Shown in pieces: positions 27,298 through 35,702 of a stretch of 64,000 nt of DNA. The translations under genes were made by a program, and so were the position numbers. Origin of the DNA: Bacteroides acidifaciens (GTDB taxonomy: Bacteria > Bacteroidota > Bacteroidia > Bacteroidales > Bacteroidaceae). Below the pieces are notes generated by a model. That model did not search any database and was not told the origin of the DNA. It saw only the letters and a list, made by a program, of their open reading frames with translations. The stretch covers positions 1,322,723 to 1,386,722 of the forward strand of contig NZ_CAEUHO010000004.1 of assembly GCF_903181435.1 (NCBI RefSeq), in the 5' to 3' direction. Each line of letters starts with the position of its first letter. Positions within the stretch are counted from its first letter, which is position 1.

Positions 27298-30200
27298 TTA
27301 GAATGTAACGTTAATACCACCGACGAATGTACGGCTCTTAGGATAAGCAGCGTAATCGATACCCGGAGTCATTGCATTTTTCTTGCTGCTGGTGTCGACT
27401 TCAGGGTCTGCACCACTGTAATTAGTCCAACAGAACAGGTTGTATCCTGTCAGATAGATTCTTACATTCTGGATAAATGCTTTCTTAACGATGGTTTTCG
27501 GAAGAGAATATCCGATAGTTATGTTGTTCAAACGCAGGAACGAAGCTTTCTCTACAGCATAATCTATCAGTTGCATGGTAGTGGCGCTGGCTGGATTGTA
27601 CATATTGGCATTAGCGTTTATTTCATTCAGGCGTAATCCTGCGGCATTCATGTCACCATAAGTGTTAAGTACGTCTGTGGAGCTAGAAGACAAGTTCAAA
27701 CCAGTTTCCGGGTCAATCCAAGTGTAGCGGTTGGACAATCTGAAATCATTGTTGAGGTTGTAACCGGTTCTTGAGCCTGACCGGAAAGAGGAAGCCAGTT
27801 TCGTACCATTGACAATTACGTTTCCAACAGAATAGTTGAAGAATACGTTGAAGTCAAAGTTGCCTACACGACCATCAAATCCGAAACCGCCGGTTGTCGG
27901 AGCAATTGTGTTACCTAGACGTTGTTTGAGAGGGTTGCCGTCTTTATCACATTCCAGTTTCAGCCCGCCCGGATAGTATTTACCACCTGTGATGGTAGGA
28001 CTGTTGTCCTGCATACCGTCTTTCAATGTCCATTCACTGCCACCCCAGACAAGTTCGCCGGTAGGGTTGCTGACAGGATCATATACAGTATAGTGACCGT
28101 TGGTCTTATATCCCCAAACTTCGCCCAAACGTCCGCCTTTCTCTACGCGGAAGTCTTCGTATTTAGCCATTGTACTACCTGACCAGTTACTGCTTTGCCA
28201 GGGAGAATCAGTGTTCAGTTTATCAATGTGGTTACGGTTGTAAGAGATGTTGGCGTTAAAGTTCAAAGAAAAGTTCTTCTTGTCAAACAGGACCGCGGTG
28301 ACAGAGAGTTCCACACCCTTGTTGGATGTTTGTCCGAAATTCTTATATTGGTAGTTGTAACCGGAAAGAGAAGGGATTTCAGTACGCATCAACAAGTCTT
28401 TGGTAGTATTCCAGTATAAGTCGATAGCACCGGAAATACGGTTATTCCAGAATCCGTAATCAATACCGAAGTTACGGGTTACTGTAGTTTCCCATTTTAG
28501 GTCGGGATTATAAAGGTTAGTACCATGCTCGAGCATAGTGGTGTTTTCGCCGTTGAAGAACGGGTTGCGCGCGTCATTGCCACCCAATGAATAAGTCGTG
28601 GCAAGCAAACCGGAGTTGATGCGGTTATTACCGGCGGTACCGAAGCTCAAACGCAGTTTCAATGCCGACAGCCAGTCTTGAGTGTTTCTCATGAAGGCCT
28701 CGTCGGATACACGCCATGCCAAAGCGGCTGACGGGAAAACACCCCAACGGTTTCCTGAACTGAACTTGCTGGAACCGTCCGCGCGTACTGTAACGGCAAG
28801 CAGATATTTATCCATCATGCTATAGTTTACACGACCGAAAAAAGATAGTATGTTTTCTTTTGCAGCAATAGTGGACTGGTTGGCAAGAGCTTTGCCCGCC
28901 CCCATATTGGCTTTCATATCATCAAAATTCATGGTAACAGGGAAAGCGACAGATACATTTTCTATTGATTTTTTCTGGCTGCTGCTTATTTCGTGTCCTA
29001 ACAGTACATTCAGTTTGTCGCGACCCTTAAATAACTTCTTGTTATCATAAGTCACAGTGTTGGCATTACGCCAGTTCATAGTTTTCTCTCTTAATAAATA
29101 AGCCTGTGGCTGGCCATTGTATCCGTATTTAGAGTTGGATACTGCGTCTACTCCCCAATATTGTTCCGTATCGTCATACTTCCATCCGTAACCGAATTCA
29201 GAACGGAATGTCCAGTTCTTGAATGGTTTCCAGTTTAAACCTACGTTATAGTTTTGGTTGAAAGTGTTGCGTGCCTTATCTGTCGCAAGCAAGCGTTCCA
29301 ATGGAGACTTCTGTTGTGCCGAACTGTTCTCTTCATCATCGTCACTGTATTTCAGTGAATTAACCGGACGGAATACAACTGCGTTGGCTACTGTTGAGTT
29401 GGCTGCGTTGGATTCGTTTGTATCGGCTCCACCACCCAAACCGTCGATAGTGGAATAACTTAAACGGGCGTTAAAGTCCAATGTCATCCATTTGCTCAAC
29501 TCTGATTTGATTTTAGCGTTTACATTATCTTTCTTGAAGCCGGAATTGAGCATGATGCTCTTCTCTTCATTGTGAGCGTAGCTGACACTGTAAGTCAGTT
29601 GTTTTGTTCCGCCGCTGACGTTCACATTATATTGTTGTTGGTTTCCTGTACGTCCGAACATCTCATCCTGATAGTCGATACCGCCAATAGAACGCCAAAT
29701 GTCCATATCGGCAAAGTTACCATAATCTAAGGAACCGATTTCACGCTGGTAAGCAACAAAGTCGTACGGGCTTAACACTTCAGTCAGTTTTGTTACCTGC
29801 TTGAAACCGAAAGAAGCACCGAAATCTACTTGTGTCTTACCTTCCTTGCCGCTCTTGGTAGTAACGATGATAACACCATTAGCACCACGGGCACCATAAA
29901 TCGCAGTAGAAGACGCATCTTTCAGAACGTCAATGCTTTGGATTTCGGAAGGAGCGATATCACTGATACTTGAAACGGGAAATCCATCTACTATATAGAG
30001 AGGAGAGTTATCCTGCGACAACGAACCGCCACCACGAACACGAATTTTAATATCTGCATCAGGAGAACCTTCTGTAGTAGTGATGCTTACACCGGCAAGT
30101 TTGCCGGTAAGAGCTTCTGTGGCACTTGCTACAGGAACGGCAGCCAAGTCTTTTGAGCTTACGGATGCTACGGAACCCGTCAGGTCTCTTTTGTTCACCG

Positions 30201-30555
30201 TGCCATAACCTATAACTACGACTTCGTCCAATGCTTTTGAGTCATCGACCATCTGTACGTTGATTGTCTTTCTACCTTGAACGGCTATTTCCTGTGTTTT
30301 CATACCTATATATGAAATCACTAATGTTTTCTTACCGTCTACTTTAATAGAGAAATTACCATCTAAATCTGTAATCGTACCGTTGGTCGTATTACCTTTT
30401 TCTACAACAGAGGCTCCAATGACAGGCTCTCCGCTGGTGTCTTTCACGTTACCTTTTACGGTAATCGTTTGCGCAGATACGCTAAGCGATATTGCTGAAA
30501 ATAGCATTAGCAATAAAGAGCGCATGTTTTTCACTTTGTTAGACATTCTTTGCAT
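27298..30555 (-). CDS. SusC/RagA-like TonB-dependent oligosaccharide importer (pectin PUL)
   Basis: Outer-membrane transporter of 1085 residues. It has a signal peptide (SLSVSAQ), a carboxypeptidase-regulatory-like domain (TVKGNVKDTSGEPVIGASVV, residues about 30-105), a TonB-box-like stretch and plug (DEVVVIGYGTVNKRDLTGSV; IDVLKDASSTAIYGARGANGVI) and a beta barrel ending in an aromatic residue (GGINVTF). It leads the operon SusC-SusD-surface lipoprotein-CE8-three PL1. ATGs at 30546 and 30525 are alternative starts. The promoter and a candidate operator lie at 30621-30687. Substrate is inferred to be homogalacturonan oligosaccharide from its neighbours. Confidence 0.96.
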   Translation of the reverse strand: MQRMSNKVKNMRSLLLMLFSAISLSVSAQTITVKGNVKDTSGEPVIGASVVEKGNTTNGTITDLDGNFSIKVDGKKTLVISYIGMKTQEIAVQGRKTINVQMVDDSKALDEVVVIGYGTVNKRDLTGSVASVSSKDLAAVPVASATEALTGKLAGVSITTTEGSPDADIKIRVRGGGSLSQDNSPLYIVDGFPVSSISDIAPSEIQSIDVLKDASSTAIYGARGANGVIIVTTKSGKEGKTQVDFGASFGFKQVTKLTEVLSPYDFVAYQREIGSLDYGNFADMDIWRSIGGIDYQDEMFGRTGNQQQYNVNVSGGTKQLTYSVSYAHNEEKSIMLNSGFKKDNVNAKIKSELSKWMTLDFNARLSYSTIDGLGGGADTNESNAANSTVANAVVFRPVNSLKYSDDDEENSSAQQKSPLERLLATDKARNTFNQNYNVGLNWKPFKNWTFRSEFGYGWKYDDTEQYWGVDAVSNSKYGYNGQPQAYLLREKTMNWRNANTVTYDNKKLFKGRDKLNVLLGHEISSSQKKSIENVSVAFPVTMNFDDMKANMGAGKALANQSTIAAKENILSFFGRVNYSMMDKYLLAVTVRADGSSKFSSGNRWGVFPSAALAWRVSDEAFMRNTQDWLSALKLRLSFGTAGNNRINSGLLATTYSLGGNDARNPFFNGENTTMLEHGTNLYNPDLKWETTVTRNFGIDYGFWNNRISGAIDLYWNTTKDLLMRTEIPSLSGYNYQYKNFGQTSNKGVELSVTAVLFDKKNFSLNFNANISYNRNHIDKLNTDSPWQSSNWSGSTMAKYEDFRVEKGGRLGEVWGYKTNGHYTVYDPVSNPTGELVWGGSEWTLKDGMQDNSPTITGGKYYPGGLKLECDKDGNPLKQRLGNTIAPTTGGFGFDGRVGNFDFNVFFNYSVGNVIVNGTKLASSFRSGSRTGYNLNNDFRLSNRYTWIDPETGLNLSSSSTDVLNTYGDMNAAGLRLNEINANANMYNPASATTMQLIDYAVEKASFLRLNNITIGYSLPKTIVKKAFIQNVRIYLTGYNLFCWTNYSGADPEVDTSSKKNAMTPGIDYAAYPKSRTFVGGINVTF

Positions 30556-30620
30556 GTTTATTAATTAATGGTTGTTGTTTGATAATTCATAAAACTCCTG
30601 AAAGAGTTCATTCATCGCTA

Positions 30621-30687
30621 CAAAAGTATGATAATACAGATACAGCTATGTGCAATATTTGTTTTTCACCTAGTATTTTTTGTTTTT
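30621..30687 (-). promoter_or_regulatory. susC promoter and candidate HTCS operator
   Basis: On the minus strand, TACTTTTG (30621-30628) is a good -7 box, 66 bases before the susC ATG. Upstream, GAAAAACAAA-TAT-TGCAC-ATA (30647-30667) matches the element at 7457-7477 in 18 of 21 positions. A second copy of AAAAACAAAnA lies 21 bases further upstream (to 30687), giving tandem direct repeats about two helical turns apart, as AraC-type regulators use. Binding by the HTCS is inference. Confidence 0.65.
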
Positions 30688-30940
30688 AGTTGGCTACAAG
30701 GTGTAAGAATCTGTTTTGAAGCGTGCTATTTGTGGTTGTGAATTGTGGCAAATATACGAATCCGGGATTTATTAATTGATTTTTTTATCGGTTTTTATCC
30801 GCTATTCATCAGCTTTTTAACCCGGAATCGACAGAAAATACTGTAGAAGCATAAAGAAATCCTTAGAAAAGATTCATTCCGGTGCTGGGATGAATCAAAG
30901 CAGTACTGAAGTAAGCCGAGCCATGTATTTGACTTACTCA

Positions 30941-31020
30941 AGTCTCCTATATCATTTCATTGAGTGTAGTACTTGTTGCAGTCAAGTCTCCTACTTGTTA
31001 CAGCTAAATCTCCTACCAAA
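30941..31020. repeat. Array E1: degenerate 22-bp-period repeats
   Basis: AGTCTCCTA at 30941 and 30985 and AATCTCCTA at 31007 are 44 and 22 bases apart; a decayed copy (AGTGTAGTA) fills the gap at 30963. GACTT-ACTC-AAGTC (30931-30944) is an inverted repeat with 5-bp arms and a 4-base loop, and ACTTG...CAAGT recurs at 30971-30987. It lies in the 1.3-kb gap between susC and the radical SAM gene. Confidence 0.65.
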
Positions 31021-31153
31021 TATAAAAAGTAAAAAAACGCCTTCAGCTTTCAGTTCTTCAAAAAAGTCCCTTTTCATCGGTGTTTTTGGCTGAAGTCACT
31101 CCTGAATGCAAAAGTGTATAATTTAACCACGTGCCACCCACTTTTACCTGGGT

Positions 31154-31241
31154 GATGGATCTATATACCCCGCGTGGTGGGCATATAGATCCAGTACGGT
31201 GAGTATATATACCTACCACGGTGAATATATAGCTCTATTGT
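31154..31241. repeat. Array E2: four 22-bp units around ATATA
   Basis: Units begin at 31154, 31176, 31198 and 31220; the last three start GGTGGG, GGTGAG and GGTGAA and share an ATATA core and often ACC at the end. GGATCTATAT (31157-31166) and ATATAGATCC (31183-31192) are a perfect 10-bp inverted repeat between adjacent units. GGTnnGTATATATACnnACC (31198-31217) is dyad-symmetric. Confidence 0.75.
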
Positions 31242-31276
31242 CAAGTCTGAAAAAGCTGAATGCGCTGAAAGCACTT

Positions 31277-31315
31277 TCCCCTGGCTACAACCTATTCTCG
31301 CAGGGGATTTTTTTT
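31277..31315 (+). terminator. Terminator-like hairpin in intergenic region
   Basis: TCCCCTG (31277-31283) and CAGGGGA (31301-31307) form a 7-bp stem followed directly by eight Ts. No plus-strand gene ends nearby, so it may close an unrecognised transcript that covers the E1/E2 arrays. Confidence 0.5.
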
Positions 31316-31863
31316 CCGCCTTCAGCCGCTATCCCCTTTTGCCAAGGCGTTTGCGAATAAAACTGAAACGGCTGAAACCGGATTATAGCATAAAAATCAG
31401 TAAGAGAGTTTTTAGCTAGTTTGGATACAGATAATTGGAGATTTGGTTTATTTCCGCATGGGGATGAATCAATTTTTAGGGATATGGCTGTGTCCTGAAC
31501 CAAATCCCCCAAGAATTACAATTGCGCCCTGACTTTATTGAAACTTAAATAAACGATAGTTATTTAAACCAAAATCCCCTTTATATTCTTATTAGGAATA
31601 TAAAAGGGATAATTTTATTGACAAGAGTTGCATGGGGTATGGTGAGATGAAATCATAATTGGGGAATAAATTGCACAAGACTTTCACAAGTATCCTCCCG
31701 TCAATGCCTAAAATCAAGGCAAAGCTAACTAAATAGTTTTTTGAAATGCAATAATTATTAAAATATCTTATGCTATTTATGATTATTTTGATATATTGAA
31801 GATATTTTGGGGCATCTTTTTTTACCTCGTTGATTTTTCTTATGTTTGTAGATTAAATAATGA
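31316..31863 (+). other. Intergenic remainder with hairpin and promoter
   Basis: No convincing gene. There is an imperfect 15-bp inverted repeat (31574-31588 / 31596-31610) followed by AATTTTATT, and scattered GGCTGAA / TTCAGCC words between 31030 and 31380 that may be remnants of further repeats. TATGTTTG at 31841-31848 is the likely -7 box for the radical SAM gene. Confidence 0.5.
31841..31848 (+). promoter_or_regulatory. -7 element of radical SAM gene
   Basis: TATGTTTG fits TAnnTTTG and lies 16 bases before the ATG at 31864, so the leader would be very short. An internal ATG follows at residue 4, and another at residue 6. Confidence 0.55.
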
Positions 31864-32850
31864 ATGAACAGAATGGATATGTCAACTTCTTTTCTATATA
31901 ATGATTTTCCGGCTTTCTTGCGTAAGTATTTTCCTTACAAAGTACAAAAGATTTCATTGAATGCTGGTTTTACCTGTCCCAACCGGGACGGGACGAAAGG
32001 GTGGGGTGGTTGTACTTATTGCAACAACCAGACTTTCAACCCGGATTATTGCCGGACGGAGAAATCCATCGCTACCCAACTGGAGGAAGGCAAATGTTTT
32101 TTTGCCCATAAATATCCGGATATGAAATATCTGGCCTATTTTCAGGCTTATACCAATACTTATGCGGAATTGGAAGGATTGAAACGTAAGTATGAAGAGG
32201 CGCTAGAGGTGAAAGATGTCGTAGGTTTGGTGATAGGAACGCGTCCGGATTGTATGCCGGAAGGCTTGTTACGCTATTTGGAAGAGTTGAACAGGCATAC
32301 TTTTCTCATGGTGGAATATGGAATAGAAAGTGCTTGCGACAAGACTCTGCAACGTATAAATAGGGGGCATACTTATGCGGATACAGCAGAAGCGGTCGGG
32401 CGGACTGCTGCTTGTGGTATCCTGACAGGCGGACATGTCATCCTCGGACTTCCGGGAGAAACACATGACACGATGGTGGAACAGGCGGAAATACTTTCGG
32501 AGCTGCCGTTGAGCACTCTGAAAATTCATCAGTTGCAACTGATTCGCGGCACGCGCATGGCTCATGAATATGCTGAGAATCCCGTTGATTTTCATTTGTT
32601 TGCGGAAGTGGACGAATATATTGATTTAGTGATTGACTATGTAGAACATCTCCGTCCCGATATAGTAGTGGAGCGCTTTGTCTCCCAATCTCCTAAAGAT
32701 TTATTAATAGCTCCTGACTGGGGGCTGAAAAATTATGAATTTGTAGCGCGTTTACAAAAAAGAATGAAAGAAAGAGGTGCTTATCAAGGAAAGAAGTACA
32801 AGGATTCGGAAAAAAGGATTATTTTTGCAGACGATAAATTTACTACCTGA
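31864..32850 (+). CDS. Radical SAM protein, YhcC/TIGR01212-type
   Basis: A 328-residue radical SAM enzyme. The cluster ligands are Cys38, Cys50 and Cys53 (spacing C-x11-C-x2-C, in FTCPNRDG...GGCTYCNN), the uncommon spacing that defines this family, in place of the standard C-x3-C-x2-C. Other family blocks are FQAYTNTYA, VGLVIGTRPDC, VEYGIESA and HVILGLPGE. The reaction of the family is not established to my knowledge. It is followed, 59 bases on, by the flavodiiron gene, and has no evident link to the flanking PULs. Confidence 0.88.
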   Translation: MNRMDMSTSFLYNDFPAFLRKYFPYKVQKISLNAGFTCPNRDGTKGWGGCTYCNNQTFNPDYCRTEKSIATQLEEGKCFFAHKYPDMKYLAYFQAYTNTYAELEGLKRKYEEALEVKDVVGLVIGTRPDCMPEGLLRYLEELNRHTFLMVEYGIESACDKTLQRINRGHTYADTAEAVGRTAACGILTGGHVILGLPGETHDTMVEQAEILSELPLSTLKIHQLQLIRGTRMAHEYAENPVDFHLFAEVDEYIDLVIDYVEHLRPDIVVERFVSQSPKDLLIAPDWGLKNYEFVARLQKRMKERGAYQGKKYKDSEKRIIFADDKFTT

Positions 32851-32909
32851 TAAATATCTATTTGGGGAATATCGGGTGGTGAGAGAGACTTTTTAATGTA
32901 ACTTAAAGA

Positions 32910-34106
32910 ATGGAACATAAAACAAGAATTAAAGGAAATGTCCACTATGTGGGAGTAAATGACCGTAACAAGCATAGATTTGAGGCGATGTTGCCATTAC
33001 CCTATGGGGTTTCATACAACTCTTATCTGATTGATGATGAAATGGTGGCATTGGTGGATACGGTGGATATCTGTTATTTTGAAGTCTACTTGCGTAAGAT
33101 TAAGCAGGTGATTGGAGAACGTCCCATTAACTATTTGATTATAAATCATATGGAACCTGACCACTCCGGTTCTATCCGATTGATTAAGCAGCACTATCCG
33201 GAAATTATCATTGTAGGCAACAAGCAGACATTCGGTATGATTGAAGGTTTTTATGGCGTGACCGGAGAACAATATCTGGTGAAAGACGGAGACTTTCTGG
33301 CTTTGGGACGTCATAAACTACGTTTTTATATGACTCCGATGGTACACTGGCCGGAAACGATGATGACATTTGACGAAACGGATGGAATTCTTTTCTCCGG
33401 TGACGGATTCGGATGTTTCGGTACGCTGGACGGCGGTTTCTTGGATGCCCGTATGAATGTAGATAAGTACTGGGGAGAAATGGTTCGCTACTATTCAAAC
33501 ATCGTTGGTAAATATGGAAGCCCCGTGCAAAAAGCGTTGCAGAAACTCGGCGGACTTCCTATTTCTGCTATTTGCTCTACCCACGGTCCGGTATGGACGG
33601 AGAATATAGCCAAAGTGATAGGTATCTATGACCGTTTGAGCCGTTATGATGCGGACGAGGGCGTAGTTATCGCATACGGAAGCATGTATGGAAATACGGA
33701 ACAAATGGCTGAGGCTATTGCGGCGGAACTTTCGGCACAGGGAATCAAGAACATCGTTATGCACAATGTGACGAAGAGTCATCCTTCTTATATCATAGCG
33801 GATATTTTCCGTTATAAGGGATTAATCATCGGTTCTCCTACTTACAGCAACCAGATTTTCCCAGAAGTGGAAGCGTTGCTTTCAAAGATTCTGTTGCGTG
33901 AGGTGAAAGGTCGCTATTTAGGCTATTTCGGTTCTTTCACATGGGCAGGTGCTGCTGTGAAGCGTCTGGCTGAATTTGCAGAAAAGAGCAAATTTGAGTT
34001 GATAGGCGACCCGGTAGAGATGAAGCAGGCGATGAAAGACATTACCTATACCCAATGCGAAAACCTGGCGCGTGCAATGGCGGAGCGCTTGAAGAAAGAC
34101 CGTTAA
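32910..34106 (+). CDS. A-type flavodiiron protein (FprA-like)
   Basis: Cytoplasmic oxygen and/or nitric oxide reductase that protects anaerobes. Residues about 1-250 are a metallo-beta-lactamase-like diiron domain; the ligands His80, Glu82, Asp84 and His85 lie in NHMEPDHSG, with a further His in MVHWPETM and one in STHGPVW. Residues about 255-395 are a flavodoxin domain with FMN-binding YGSMYGNTEQMAEA and SPTYSNQ. The length (398) is that of the basic two-domain form, without a rubredoxin tail. Diiron ligands are all present. Confidence 0.95.
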   Translation: MEHKTRIKGNVHYVGVNDRNKHRFEAMLPLPYGVSYNSYLIDDEMVALVDTVDICYFEVYLRKIKQVIGERPINYLIINHMEPDHSGSIRLIKQHYPEIIIVGNKQTFGMIEGFYGVTGEQYLVKDGDFLALGRHKLRFYMTPMVHWPETMMTFDETDGILFSGDGFGCFGTLDGGFLDARMNVDKYWGEMVRYYSNIVGKYGSPVQKALQKLGGLPISAICSTHGPVWTENIAKVIGIYDRLSRYDADEGVVIAYGSMYGNTEQMAEAIAAELSAQGIKNIVMHNVTKSHPSYIIADIFRYKGLIIGSPTYSNQIFPEVEALLSKILLREVKGRYLGYFGSFTWAGAAVKRLAEFAEKSKFELIGDPVEMKQAMKDITYTQCENLARAMAERLKKDR

Positions 34107-34157
34107 AACAGTGAATGAGATAATATATTTATTACTAACCTATAAAACAATCGACTT

Positions 34158-34970
34158 ATGAGATTAATTATTCAACCGGACTACCAGTCCGTATCTCAGT
34201 GGGCTGCACATTATGTTGCTGCAAAAATAAAGGCTGCTAATCCGACTCCTGAAAAACCATTTGTATTGGGTTGCCCTACAGGTTCTTCTCCTCTGGGTAT
34301 GTACAAAGCGTTGATTGACTTGAATAAGAAAGGTATCGTTTCCTTCCAAAATGTAGTGACATTCAACATGGACGAATATGTAGGATTGCCGAAAGAACAT
34401 CCGGAAAGCTACTATTCTTTTATGTGGAATAACTTCTTCAGCCATATCGACATCAAACCGGAGAATACAAATATCCTGAATGGCAACGCTCCTGACTTGG
34501 ATGCTGAATGTGCACGTTATGAAGAAAAGATTAAGTCTTACGGTGGTATCGACTTGTTTATGGGTGGTATTGGTCCCGACGGACATATCGCATTCAACGA
34601 ACCGGGTTCTTCCCTGACTTCACGCACTCGTCAGAAGACATTGACAATGGATACTATCATTGCCAACTCACGTTTCTTTGATAATGACATCAACAAAGTT
34701 CCCAAGACTTCATTGACAGTGGGTGTGGGTACTGTACTTTCTGCAAAAGAAGTGATGATTATCGTGAACGGTCATAACAAGGCACGTGCTTTGTATCATG
34801 CTGTAGAAGGTGCCATCACTCAGATGTGGACTATCAGTGCTTTGCAGATGCATGAAAAGGGTATTATCGTTTGTGACGATGCTGCTACTGTTGAATTGAA
34901 AGTGGGCACTTACCGCTACTTTAAGGATATCGAGTCTACTCACTTGGACCCGGAATCTTTGATTAAGTAA
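34158..34970 (+). CDS. nagB: Glucosamine-6-phosphate deaminase
   Basis: Converts glucosamine 6-phosphate to fructose 6-phosphate and ammonia. The whole 270-residue sequence follows Nag[17 protein letters not shown] (phosphate loop), [11 protein letters not shown] with the catalytic Asp, the [14 protein letters not shown] block, and [19 protein letters not shown] with the ring-opening His. The end (LDPESLIK) is normal. It stands alone, 51 bases after the flavodiiron gene, and ends at a strong bidirectional terminator. The function is core amino-sugar metabolism. Confidence 0.97.
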   Translation: MRLIIQPDYQSVSQWAAHYVAAKIKAANPTPEKPFVLGCPTGSSPLGMYKALIDLNKKGIVSFQNVVTFNMDEYVGLPKEHPESYYSFMWNNFFSHIDIKPENTNILNGNAPDLDAECARYEEKIKSYGGIDLFMGGIGPDGHIAFNEPGSSLTSRTRQKTLTMDTIIANSRFFDNDINKVPKTSLTVGVGTVLSAKEVMIIVNGHNKARALYHAVEGAITQMWTISALQMHEKGIIVCDDAATVELKVGTYRYFKDIESTHLDPESLIK

Positions 34971-34990
34971 GACGAGGATAAACTCTATAA

Positions 34991-35032
34991 AAAATGGGCT
35001 GCATCAGTGTTTAATTGATTGCAGCCCATTTT
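34991..35032. terminator. Bidirectional terminator between nagB and YciO-like gene
   Basis: AAAATGGGCTGCA (34991-35003) and TGCAGCCCATTTT (35020-35032) are a perfect 13-bp inverted repeat with As on one side and Ts on the other, between two convergent genes. Confidence 0.9.
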
Positions 35033-35063
35033 GTTATAATTGAATTTCCGGCAGGAGAAGAGA

Positions 35064-35678
35064 TTAGTTCTCTTCCAGCCAGCCTTTCCCTTGACGTACG
35101 ATTTCCGGCTCGTCCTCTGTGCATTTTACTACGGTCGAGGGTTCTATTCCCCCGATTCCCCCGTCAATGACCAAATCTACTATATCACCGAACTTTTCGT
35201 CTATAAGTTCGGGGTCAGTCATGTATTCCAAATCCTCATGTTCTTCATATGGTAGGGTGGTAGTCATAATGGGAGCGTCGAGCAACCGGGCAATCTCACG
35301 GATAATGTTATTGTCCGGCATGCGGATACCGACTTCTTTCCGGTTGCGGAAAATCTTGGGCAAACGGTTCGTACCGTTCAGGATAAAGGTGAATGGTCCC
35401 GGAAGATTATGCTTCATAAGCTTGAATACGCTATTGTCTACTTTAGCATATTCGCTGATACTGCTCAAGTCATAACAGATGATAGACAGGTTGTTCTTTC
35501 GCGGGTCTATCTCTTTAATTCGGCATATCCGCTCTATTGCACGCTCTTTCAGACCGTGGCAGCCGATGGCGTACATCGTATCGGTAGGATAGATGATGAG
35601 TCCGCCGTCATTCAGGATATCAATTACTCGTTGTAAATCCTGCGGGTTGTTATTTTTATCATATAGCTTCAGAAGCAT
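35064..35678 (-). CDS. YciO/Sua5-type threonylcarbamoyl-AMP synthase family protein
   Basis: A 204-residue single-domain YrdC-fold protein. The nucleotide/threonine site is seen as GGLIIYPTDTMYAIGCHG and the following basic block as KEIDPRKNNLSIIC; GPFTFILNGTNRLPK and STVVKC are also family motifs. Members make threonylcarbamoyl-AMP for the tRNA t6A modification or are close paralogues of unknown role (YciO). The KNNLSI sequence, in place of KPL-type, leans toward the YciO branch. It is 24 bases downstream of the AsmA-like gene and probably co-transcribed with it. Confidence 0.87.
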   Translation of the reverse strand: MLLKLYDKNNNPQDLQRVIDILNDGGLIIYPTDTMYAIGCHGLKERAIERICRIKEIDPRKNNLSIICYDLSSISEYAKVDNSVFKLMKHNLPGPFTFILNGTNRLPKIFRNRKEVGIRMPDNNIIREIARLLDAPIMTTTLPYEEHEDLEYMTDPELIDEKFGDIVDLVIDGGIGGIEPSTVVKCTEDEPEIVRQGKGWLEEN

Positions 35679-35702
35679 AACTTCTTCTCCTTCCCATCTT
35701 CT

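Noticed and set aside
31285..31512. Short minus-strand frame of 75 codons in the susC upstream gap
   Set aside because: It overlaps the terminator-like hairpin, has no domain or good start context, and sits in repeat-rich non-coding DNA.
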